Part shown: in pieces, positions 46,801 to 52,249 of the stretch
How the letters are laid out: each line of letters starts with the position of its first letter
How positions within the stretch are numbered: position 1 is the stretch's first letter
Assembly (NCBI GenBank): GCA_024234505.1
Contig: JACKOD010000001.1
Span: 682,001 to 746,000, forward strand
DNA length: 64,000 bases
Reading direction: 5' to 3'
Origin: Hahellaceae bacterium
GTDB taxonomy: Bacteria > Pseudomonadota > Gammaproteobacteria > Pseudomonadales > Oleiphilaceae
Made by a program: the position numbers and the translations under genes
The notes under the pieces: model-generated
What the model saw: only the letters and a program-made list of their open reading frames with translations
The model's database searches: none
Told to the model about the DNA's origin: nothing

Positions 46801-47739
46801 GATGGTAAAGCTTTGCGTGGCAGCCGGGGCACCATCCAGGCCACCATCGGTGACTGATACCGTCACATTGGCAGAGAGTACGCCTTCTGTAGGGGTCCAG
46901 CTGATTAACCCCGTGGAGGAGTTAATCGTCATTCCGGTGGGGAACACTGTCAGGCTATAAGTTAAGGTATTCCCTTCCGGGTCGGTGGCATTCACATCAT
47001 AGGAATAGGCAATATCTTCCGTCGCCGTTGTAATCGCAGTTGAATTAATTGTGGGCCCCTGATTACAGGCCAGTGTAGTAAATGACAGGATACTACCGTT
47101 AGTGGTTCCCGAAATATTGGTTCCGGTAATACGGTAGAAATAAGGTGTGCCGCACTGCAAGCCGGATATGACGGCTGATTTCGCATAACTGGCGGTTCCG
47201 CCTCCGGTGCCGGCAGGTGAGGACAGACTCACTGTGCTCGTTAACGAAACGGAGCTCAGGCCGTATTTAAAGCTGAACGAAGATTCCGCCCCATTTTCCT
47301 GTACGCTACCGTTGAGCGTTGCCTGATATTTCTGAACACTGGTGGCTGATTGTGTTGTTGCCGTGGGCGCCGCTCGCTGTATGGCATTGCTGGCCCAGGC
47401 ACTGATCAACGCTTTTTCGGTTGAGTTAAGAGGCAAAAATGCGGTGAGGGTACTATTGTAGGGCATGGTGTCGCCGTTGATTCGACTACTGGCCCGTTCC
47501 GGATGATACCCGTAAATGCTGGTTTGTGTTGCTAGAGCAAAGGTATTGAAATCGACTTCAACTGGGGCCGAGTTACGACTGGTACCCGTGAGCGTGCTGC
47601 TGTGACAATTGGTACACGCATTTTGGCTGTTGAAAGAAAATATCTTGGCGTAAACCCCCTCCGTTCCATCGTAAGTCACCGCAGCGAAGACGGGATTGAC
47701 CAGAAAAAGCAGCCAGAATACCTGAACATAGTGATTCAT
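37846..47739 (-). CDS. Giant modular surface protein with N-terminal heme motif (3297 residues)
   Basis: The order from the N-terminus is: signal peptide (MNHYVQVFWLLFLVNPVFAA); a monoheme cytochrome-like region with CTNCHSS (about residue 39); a fibronectin III-like segment; one Ig-like repeat; six tandem cadherin/VCBS-type repeats (about 315-900; NEDTAVxINVLANDTDxDGT); 18 more He_PIG-type Ig repeats of about 95 residues (about 900-2580; GMTVSxTGxxxWTPxEGV); an Asp-rich calcium segment (about 2640-2710); HYR-, Calx-beta- and PKD-like modules; a second Asp-rich segment; a choice-of-anchor U-like region (LVLSDGGPNDADNQVNG); and a C-terminal GSGAMG plus hydrophobic helix and Arg-rich tail resembling sorting signals. 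The ATG at 47739 is preferred to 47766. It is long, Sec-exported and probably surface-anchored. Confidence 0.85.
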   Translation of the reverse strand: MNHYVQVFWLLFLVNPVFAAVTYDGTEGVYAKIFSFNSQNACTNCHSSTLTGTSRNSAPVEVDFNTFALATQTSIYGYHPERASSRINGDTMPYNSTLTAFLPLNSTEKALISAWASNAIQRAAPTATTQSATSVQKYQATLNGSVQENGAESSFSFKYGLSSVSLTSTVSLSSPAGTGGGTASYAKSAVISGLQCGTPYFYRITGTNISGTTNGSILSFTTLACNQGPTINSTAITTATEDIAYSYDVNATDPEGNTLTYSLTVFPTGMTINSSTGLISWTPTEGVLSANVTVSVTDGGLDGAPAATQSFTITVTPVNDAPVANSDSATTNEDTAVNINVLANDTDIDGTLDATTVAITTAPLHGGVTVNSVTGVVTYTPTLNYNGNDTFFYRVKDNSGTFSATALVSITINAVNDAPVANNDNATTNEDNAVVINVLTNDTDVDGTLNATTVTLASAATHGTISIDGVSGAITYTPNLNYHGSDSFTYQVRDNNNAQSSPATVSITVNDINDLPVTVADSASTNEDTAVLINVLANDSDVDGTLNPASVVISTSALHGTTLINTTTGAITYTPNANYNGADSFAYQVADDDAGLSSPATVSLTINSVNDLPVANNDSVSTNEDTQVIINILANDIDVDGTLVPSSVVVIQAPLHGSTSVNTSTGNVTYTPTANYFGNDSFTYQVSDNQGGLSGTATVSITVNAQNDPPVAVADSASGNEDQALVINLLANDSDIDGTLDPASVTIVSPPSHGSTALNSTTGEITYTPTPNYFGADSFSYFVKDNSAAASNTVTVAITLNSVNDPPVANADSATTNEDTAVVTNVLANDTDLDGTLTPATLVIISAPGQGSTSINTTTGEITYTPNTNINGTDSYRYQIKDNEGATSNEATVSVSITAINDAPQISSVAPTAVVEGNLYQYQLVVNDPDDANNGVDLSFSLTNPPSGMVISTTGVVTWTPANGVTTSGTVTVTVADGGENGALPASQNFTVSVTAFNQGPAITSTAPTAAIEDVLYQYQVTVNDPDDANNGIDLSYSLSGAPAGMTVSTTGLVSWTPSEGVTSSGAVTLTVADGGEDGALPASELFTLTVAPVNDQPVITSTAPVSATEGVLFSYTVTVSDPDDNNNGTDLTFSLLNAPAGMTVTATGQITWTPSEGVSTSGTVTVRVADGGENGALPAAQDFTLTVTAVNQGPTINSTAPSQGTEGVLYSYQVSVVDPDDLNDGTSLHFALTNAPVGMTVSPTGLITWTPTNGVTTSGAVTLMVSDGGENGALPASEIFSINVTPVNQGPLFISSPPATGIEDVLFDYQAEVTDIDDLNNGTDLTFSLTNAPSGMTVSSTGRVLWTPSEGQLTSGSVTLTVQDGGEDGAQPASQTFTVSVTPVNDAPQISSVAPSTGIEDTLYSYTITVVDPDDSNNGVDLTYSLSNAPAGLTVSPTGLLTWTPGEGVTTSGTFTLFVADGGEDGSTPASEVLNISVQQVNDAPVITSTPASTVVSGATWSYQVQVVDPDDANNGIDLHYQLTNAPADMNPSSTGMLTWTPSGQTTTSGSVTLSVSDGGEDGSLPAIQVFTITVTDVNQPPAIVSVAPTNATEDVQYLYQVMVNDPDDLNNGLDLTFSLTGAPAGMNVSNTGQVQWTPTEGVLSSGLVTLTVADGGESGAAPAFETFNISVTPVNDAPVISSTAPTVATEGVTYVYNVVVQDPDDANDGIQLQFSLGNAPAGMTISPLGVINWTPPEGVLSANAITLLVQDGGENGALAASQLFSIAVTPVNQGPTIVSLPPLSATERLTWQYQVNVVDSDDLNNGIDLHFTLSQAPAGMTVSSTGLLSWTPGEGVTNSGNVMLQVADGGENGAQPATQNFSVSVTPVNQGPVITSIAPVNATEDTPYSYQISVDDPDDANNGIDLTYELINAPAGMTLSSTGLLTWTPPEGVTTASNILLRVRDGGEDGAQADEEVVNIVIAPVNDQPVITSMPATSGIVGVLYSYQMMVTDPDDKVPGTDLIFTLDTGPAGMTLSAGGLLTWTPTSITAGEPVSLRVNDGGEDGTQPAVQTFNISVASSNQPPVIQSTAPTAAIEDQPYQYAVQVADPDDANNGVDLHFQLFNAPTGMTVSATGLIEWLPLEGVTTSGEVEIQVADGGESNSLPDSERFTVLVTPVNDAPQITSTALTQGTEGIEYLYQVQVSDPDDTLAELLFSLTSAPAGMTIDAQGVIRWTPGNQIADSGTVTVQVSDGGEDGSAPATQSWKINVTAVNQAPVITSLPSLQATEGLLFNYQVNVADPDDINNGIDLIFNLTTAPAGMSISPIGLIQWTPAEGILSSGQVTVTVHDGGEDGAAAASQNFTLTVTPVNQGPHITSLPLLQAVEDTEYRYTVTVNDTDDANNGTDLTFELLNAPATMTLSGTGQLSWTPAEGVTDSGLITVRVADGGEDGALPDEQSFIVSVTRVNDGPQIISSPILQAIEDITYQYTLVVADPDDANNGTDLQFSLLSAPTGMSLSPTGVLSWTPTNGVLSSGLVSVQVADGGEDGALPARQSFTLNVQAVNDPPTLDPLSPVTRVELTSFSLQAQAHDQDDDPNGLNWSLASAPAGMTISSMGLIQWNPGQFTAGSYSVKIIVQDGGEDGALPATQPLAITIVIPDQDGDQIANYIDNCPAQPNPSQTDTDGDGLGDVCDDDDDNDGIPDTVEIANGLNPLSASDSGLDLDRDGETNLQEYQRCKGIGDGICDTIANDNVPPVITVESPLVVPSTGFTTAVKLSATANDARDGVVSATVNDSGPFRPGRHTLIWTAKDNSGNQTQVQQILDVLPSLHLSGTQITGEGQIVTVEIQLNGEAPTYPVTASFEVAGTANDADHSLRSGTVAIAQGTSGIIEFTTVEDNQPEPDESIKITLTSVSGQAQLSANLSRTVWIIDRQIPPEVEIQVEQAGKVTQTLYRNLGEVTLTAKASDANNDPLTLDWSASDSALSLIANATVQKLQPDSGLAEGVYTLTLSVSDGSHVVLRNKNIVLKGEAPVLNPALDSDGDGQSDFLEGFADSDQDGVPDYLDPLDSPTQLTTSSGSPGRNLETEAGLHLKVGKFALQSAKSGAQLSSNDLIASGVANASDTQFDLLGGIYDFEIEGLNETQRQATLIIPLPQAIPPNAVYRKLSQSGWYSFIEGGFDTISSAPLRITSAFPAGQCPPLEDSSYRRGLHAFDRCVKLVLSDGGPNDADNQVNGVIVDPGAIGVQKGSSTSLDVDTTESETAGPPTNPPRGSGAMGLELCLLGLLWLWRTGYALRLWYVARPQQTTTHRIKPQ

Positions 47740-47793
47740 TGCATTTACCCAGCAAAACCAATGCAATCTAAAGTTTAGTTAATGGAATGGTAA

Positions 47794-47815
47794 AAATGTG
47801 ACGCAGATCACATTA
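47794..47815. promoter_or_regulatory. Near-consensus CRP (cAMP receptor protein) binding site
   Basis: AAATGTGACGCAGATCACAT plus TA matches 18 of 22 positions of the E. coli CRP consensus, with perfect TGTGA-N6-TCACA half-sites. Its centre is 65 bases upstream of the giant-gene ATG (47739) and 187 bases upstream of the FecR ATG. Confidence 0.85.
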
Positions 47816-47915
47816 TTTGGTTATATGGTGTGACTAAAAAGGTATATCGCAATCATGCCCACACTAACGCTAAAACAGGGTGGGTTGCCTATACTTCTAC
47901 ATAGCGAGCCATATC

Positions 47916-47940
47916 CGACGTAGAAAATGGATTTACGTCG
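47916..47940. promoter_or_regulatory. Inverted repeat, possible operator
   Basis: CGACGTA and TACGTCG flank an 11-base spacer, 51 bases upstream of the FecR-protein ATG. It could bind a regulator of the FecR/cyclase operon; no known consensus is recognised. Confidence 0.45.
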
Positions 47941-47990
47941 ACTCCTTCCGGAAATGCTTTTTCGCAATTTGATCAGACGGGTTGCAGGTG

Positions 47991-48761
47991 ATGACAGATA
48001 CCAGCAAAAAGACAGATACCAGCAAAAAGACTGATAAAGAGATCATTCGTCGGGCGTTGATCCGCAATCTCTTGCTTACCGGGGCCTGGGTGACCTTAGG
48101 AACCCGTAGTTTGATGGCACCTTTGGTGCACGCGTTTGGTAAGATTCCCCACAAACTCGAAGAAGGTAAATCCATTTACGACCTTCAGGGCGACGTAAAA
48201 GTGGATGCGATGACGGCGGATGAAAACACCCGCATATTTGCCAACTCGCTGGTCGAGACGGGTAGTAATAGCTATGTCGTTTTTGTTATCGGCACGGATG
48301 CACATATCCTGCGAGAAAACAGCCGGGTTCAATTTGAAGGTGAAGGGCGCATTGAGTCTGCATTGCGTTTGCTAACCGGAAAATTACTTTCGGTTTTTGG
48401 AGAACGATCCGCCGATCAACAACACCAGCTCATTACGACCACGGCAACGATCGGTATACGGGGAACCGGTGTCTATGCCGAGGCGGAACCAGATGTCAGT
48501 TATGTCTGCACCTGCTACGGTAAGGTTACCATTACCTCCTCCCGGGAATTACAAGATCAACCTCAGTCGGAAGCCGTTCAGTCCGAACATCATGATGCTC
48601 CCCGCTATATACTGAAAGACCCGGAAGGGGGAAGGCTGATTTTGCCCGCGCCGATGAAAAATCATTCGGATGAAGAACTACTCCTGGTTGAAACATTGGT
48701 CGGACGTACGACACCTTTTTCATCGCTGCGCAGCTACAAAGGCCCCAGACGCGGTTATTAA
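47991..48761 (+). CDS. FecR-domain protein
   Basis: A 256-residue protein with a hydrophobic N-terminal segment (about 25-45; RRALIRNLLLTGAWVTLGTR has an RR pair resembling, but not fully matching, a Tat signal). A FecR-like domain follows (about 65-175; DLQGDVKVDAMTADENTRIF, ETGSNSYVVFVIG, LRENSRVQFEG, TATIGIRGTGVYAE). In other bacteria, FecR-domain proteins commonly precede CHASE2 cyclases, as here with a 24-base gap. The domain may bind ligand or polymer in the periplasm. The ATG at 47991 is preferred to TTG 47982. The start region carries an 18-bp tandem duplication. Confidence 0.82.
   Translation: MTDTSKKTDTSKKTDKEIIRRALIRNLLLTGAWVTLGTRSLMAPLVHAFGKIPHKLEEGKSIYDLQGDVKVDAMTADENTRIFANSLVETGSNSYVVFVIGTDAHILRENSRVQFEGEGRIESALRLLTGKLLSVFGERSADQQHQLITTTATIGIRGTGVYAEAEPDVSYVCTCYGKVTITSSRELQDQPQSEAVQSEHHDAPRYILKDPEGGRLILPAPMKNHSDEELLLVETLVGRTTPFSSLRSYKGPRRGY
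47993..48028 (+). repeat. 18-bp tandem duplication in the FecR gene start
   Basis: GACAGATACCAGCAAAAA occurs twice in tandem and encodes TDTSKK twice; a partial third unit (GACTGATAAAGA) follows. In-frame, so copy change would only lengthen a charged N-terminal tail. Confidence 0.95.
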
Positions 48762-48785
48762 AAAATTTTCCAGTAGAGAAAGGGC

Positions 48786-50999
48786 ATGTTACGCACCCTC
48801 CGTTTGCTTGTTCGACTCCTTTGCGGCGTTCTTGTTGTCGGCTTTTTTATCGCGCATGAATTATTCCTGTTACGTTTGCCGGTTGTCGAAACCCTTGAAA
48901 ACAATGCGTACGATTTGCGTGTTCGAGCGACCATGCCGGCCACCCGCAGCAATGACATTGTTATCCTGGATATTGATGAAAAAAGCCTGAATGAACTGGG
49001 GCGTTGGCCCTGGAATCGCAATATTCTGGCACGCCTGATGGATCGCCTGTTTCAGGACTATCAGATTCGTGTGATCGGATTTGATATGTTTTTTGCCGAG
49101 CCAGACGAGACATCAGGCATTTCATTGTTAGAGCGACTGGCGAGTGGCGAACTAAAAGACAATCTCGAATTTCAGAAAGTCGCACAGTCGCTACGCACCG
49201 AATTGCAATACGACCAGCGTTTCGCCGACAGCTTAAAATCCCGGGCCACGGTGTTGGGGTTTGTATTTGATCAATCCGACGCGCGCGAACTTAACCGTTT
49301 ACCGGTGAGCAACGCGCAGTTAGACGACCAGATTTCATCCCGACTCGCTATTCCACACCCCAAAGGCTATAGCGCCAGCTTAAACCTGTTGCAGTCGAAT
49401 GCGAAAAGTGGCGGCTTTTTCGATAATCCCCAGGTGGATTCTGATGGCATCTACCGGCGTGTACCGGTGATTCAGGAGTATCAGGGACGTCTATATCCCT
49501 CCATGGCACTGGAGGTCAGTCGCCTTGCCTTGAATGACGGTGAACTCGCGATCGGAATTGGTCAGGCACAAAGCTACTACGCCATCGAAAGTGTTCGACT
49601 GGGTGATCACATTGTACCGGTAGATGAACATGGTTCTGTGCTAGTGCCTTACCGCGGCCCGCAAGGAAGCTTTCGCTATATTTCCGTGATTGATGTACTC
49701 AACAAAAAACTGCCGGTGGCTGCGCTCAAGGACAAGATCGTGATTTTAGGCACCTCGGCCCCCGGACTATTGGATTTACGATCCACCCCGGTACAAAACA
49801 TCTATCCCGGAGTTGAAGTCAATGCCAATATTATCGATGGAATCATTTCCGGCACCATCAAGCGACAGCCGGCTTATATCATCGCCTTACAATTCCTGAT
49901 TTTGCTGGGCATAGGAATCGTCATGATCATCCTCATGCCCAGGCTCAGCCCATTGGGTAATATCCTTTTTACTATCATCATTTTGCTTTCCGTTGGCTTG
50001 GTTAACCTCAGATTGTGGCAAAACGGTATCGTCATACCCTTGGCTTCGCCCATACTGCTTACCTTGAGTCTTTTTATTCTGCATGTCACCTATGGTTTTC
50101 TGATTGAAAATCGCAGTAAAAGAGTGCTCGCTCGCTTATTTGGTCAATACATCCCACCCGAGCTGGTAGATGAAATGGCAAAAAATCCCGATCAAATCAG
50201 CCTAGAAGGGCAGGATAGGGTAATGAGCGTACTGTTTTCCGATGTCCGTGATTTTACCTCCATCTCGGAATCGCTTAGCTCTAAAGAACTGGCGTACCTG
50301 ATGAACGAATATCTCACTCCGATGTCCCGTATCATTCACCAGCATAGAGGAACTATCGACAAATACATGGGCGACGCGATCATGGCATTCTGGGGGGCTC
50401 CCATCGAAGAACATAACCATGCTCGCATGGCGTTGTTTGCCGCTTTAGATATGCTCAAGGCTGTTGAGGCGCTAGAGGACACATTTGTCAGTCGGGGATG
50501 GCCAAAAATACGTATCGGTATCGGAATCAGCACGGGGCACATGAGCGTAGGCAACATGGGGTCAGATTTCCGAATGGCTTATACCGTGATGGGTGATGAA
50601 GTCAACCTGGGGTCACGCATTGAATCGCTTACCAAGCTTTACGGGGTATCTCTCATTGTGAGCGAAAATACTCGCAATGAAGTGCCGGATTTTACCTACC
50701 TCGAACTTGATCGGGTAAAAGTCAAAGGTAAGGAAAACCCGGTCACTATTTACGAGCCCATTGCACCCACAGACACCCTGAGTCCGGAGCAAATAGAAGA
50801 AGTTGTACAATTCAATCGTGCCGTTGATCTTTATCGCAAACGGGACTGGAATGCCGCAAGAGCCTTGATTACCGAACTTAAAGCTAAAACCTCGCAACAG
50901 CATAAGGTTTACGACATCTATCTCGACCGTATCAAATTCAATGAAGATAACCCGCCTGACGCCAACTGGGATGGAGTGGTGGCCTATACAAGTAAATAA
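48786..50999 (+). CDS. CHASE2-domain class III adenylate/guanylate cyclase
   Basis: A 737-residue membrane signal protein. One N-terminal membrane helix (about 5-25) leads to a large periplasmic CHASE2 sensor (about 35-340; IVILDIDEKSLNELGRWPW, VIGFDMFFAEPD, VNANIIDGIISGTIKRQP). Three membrane helices (about 355-425) connect to a cytoplasmic catalytic domain (about 465-650). Its metal-binding Asp residues are in SVLFSDVRDFTSI and YMGDAIMAFWGAP, and the base-binding region is YTVMGDEVNLGSRIE. All catalytic landmarks look intact. cAMP is the most likely product by family habit, but cGMP is not excluded. It directly follows the FecR gene. Confidence 0.92.
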   Translation: MLRTLRLLVRLLCGVLVVGFFIAHELFLLRLPVVETLENNAYDLRVRATMPATRSNDIVILDIDEKSLNELGRWPWNRNILARLMDRLFQDYQIRVIGFDMFFAEPDETSGISLLERLASGELKDNLEFQKVAQSLRTELQYDQRFADSLKSRATVLGFVFDQSDARELNRLPVSNAQLDDQISSRLAIPHPKGYSASLNLLQSNAKSGGFFDNPQVDSDGIYRRVPVIQEYQGRLYPSMALEVSRLALNDGELAIGIGQAQSYYAIESVRLGDHIVPVDEHGSVLVPYRGPQGSFRYISVIDVLNKKLPVAALKDKIVILGTSAPGLLDLRSTPVQNIYPGVEVNANIIDGIISGTIKRQPAYIIALQFLILLGIGIVMIILMPRLSPLGNILFTIIILLSVGLVNLRLWQNGIVIPLASPILLTLSLFILHVTYGFLIENRSKRVLARLFGQYIPPELVDEMAKNPDQISLEGQDRVMSVLFSDVRDFTSISESLSSKELAYLMNEYLTPMSRIIHQHRGTIDKYMGDAIMAFWGAPIEEHNHARMALFAALDMLKAVEALEDTFVSRGWPKIRIGIGISTGHMSVGNMGSDFRMAYTVMGDEVNLGSRIESLTKLYGVSLIVSENTRNEVPDFTYLELDRVKVKGKENPVTIYEPIAPTDTLSPEQIEEVVQFNRAVDLYRKRDWNAARALITELKAKTSQQHKVYDIYLDRIKFNEDNPPDANWDGVVAYTSK

Positions 51000-51109
51000 G
51001 TGCAGCAAAGCAATCCTGTTAACCGAGGTTGTACGTGTGCACAACTTTGATGCATGAGCTAGTCTTTTGTGAACAATAAAAGCACTGCCCGGTGGAGCGC
51101 AGATAATTA

Positions 51110-52249
51110 ATGAAGACCTTCCAGACAAAATTCGTTGACGGACAGTGGCTGCCTCCTTTGCCAGAGCAGCACAAGGCGGATTGGGTATTGGTTTTCGGCT
51201 ATCGGGAAATTCTTAACGATGAACTGTTCCGGGCAAAAATTACAATCGCATTTCCGGGAGCAAAGATAACAGGCTGCTCTACGAGCGGTAACGTATTGGA
51301 CGACCGGCTGGAGGAAGTAACCGCTTGCATTACCGCAGTCAATTTTGAACATACTTCAATTCAAATCGCATCGCACAATATTGCCGACGCTGAAAGCAGT
51401 GAGGCACTGGGTGAAGCGGTAATTGCAAAACTACCCCATGAAAAGCTTAGACATGTATTTGTATTGGCCGACGGACATTTGATCAACGGATCAGATATGG
51501 TTAGAGCCATGTGTAAACAGCTGCCAGACAATGTGTTTTTGTCTGGCGGTCTGGCAGGTGACGGTACAAAGTTTGAAGAAACCCACTTATGGAATGAAAA
51601 CCACTACGGGAGTGGCAGCGCCATTCTGGTTGGATTCTACGGTGATGCCATTCGAATCGGTACGGGGCATTTTAGCGGTTGGAAACCCTTTGGACCGACT
51701 AAAAAAATTACCAAATCGGTAAAGAATGTTTTGCTGGAGTTAGACGGCGAACCGGCATTGGATGTTTACGCACGTTATCTCGGCGAGTTTGCGGAACAAC
51801 TACCTGCGTCTGCGCTTCGATTCCCTTTAGGTCTGATCCATGCTATTTCCAGGGAGCGCGTCGTTAGAACGATCCTGTCCATCGATTTTGAGAAAAAATC
51901 GATGGTATTCGCAGGTAATGTGCCGGAAGGGGCAACCTGTCAGTTTATGACGGCAGGTTACCAAGGGTTGGTCGAGGCCGCGAGAGAAGCCGCTCTCATT
52001 GCAAATGAAAGCTTGCAGGAAGAGTCCCCCCAATTAGCGATTCTTGTCAGTTGTGTAGGGCGCCGCTTGGTGCTTTCTCATCGTACAGAACAAGAACTAG
52101 AGGCTATTCGTGAAGTATTGCCGACCTCATGTGCGGTTACCGGGTTCTATTCCTATGGCGAAATATCATCCGTTATCTGCAGCGATGGACGGTGTGGCTT
52201 GCTAAATCAAACACTGACAGCGACTTTCATGGCAGAGCATGCAGAATGA
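51110..52249 (+). CDS. FIST-domain sensory protein
   Basis: A 379-residue soluble protein with FIST N (about 30-210; ADWVLVFGYREILN, FPGAKITGCSTSGNV, DNVFLSGGLAGDGTKFEETH) and FIST C (about 220-365; EPALDVYARYLGEFAEQLPA, CAVTGFYSYGEIS) domains. FIST modules are thought to sense small molecules such as amino acids. The stop overlaps the start of the EAL protein as ATGA, so the sensor is probably the input for that enzyme. A 110-base gap separates it from the cyclase. Confidence 0.9.
   Translation: MKTFQTKFVDGQWLPPLPEQHKADWVLVFGYREILNDELFRAKITIAFPGAKITGCSTSGNVLDDRLEEVTACITAVNFEHTSIQIASHNIADAESSEALGEAVIAKLPHEKLRHVFVLADGHLINGSDMVRAMCKQLPDNVFLSGGLAGDGTKFEETHLWNENHYGSGSAILVGFYGDAIRIGTGHFSGWKPFGPTKKITKSVKNVLLELDGEPALDVYARYLGEFAEQLPASALRFPLGLIHAISRERVVRTILSIDFEKKSMVFAGNVPEGATCQFMTAGYQGLVEAAREAALIANESLQEESPQLAILVSCVGRRLVLSHRTEQELEAIREVLPTSCAVTGFYSYGEISSVICSDGRCGLLNQTLTATFMAEHAE

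Larger units (their letters stand above)
47740..47990. promoter_or_regulatory. Divergent promoter region between the giant-protein and FecR/cyclase operons
   Basis: This 251-base gap holds a near-consensus CRP site (47794-47815) and a 7-bp inverted repeat (47916-47940). If the CRP site acts from -41.5, giant-gene transcription would start near 47763; TAAACT on the minus strand near 47774 fits as a -10 element. A promoter for the plus-strand operon was not resolved. Confidence 0.6.

Noticed and set aside
37871..46960. Many plus-strand reading frames of 60-190 codons
   Set aside because: They are shadows of the repeated minus-strand giant gene; their similarity to each other comes from its protein repeats.
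37846..47739. Giant protein as an RTX adhesin exported by type I secretion
   Set aside because: It has an N-terminal Sec signal, no GGxGxDxxx RTX nonapeptides and no ABC/HlyD genes nearby.
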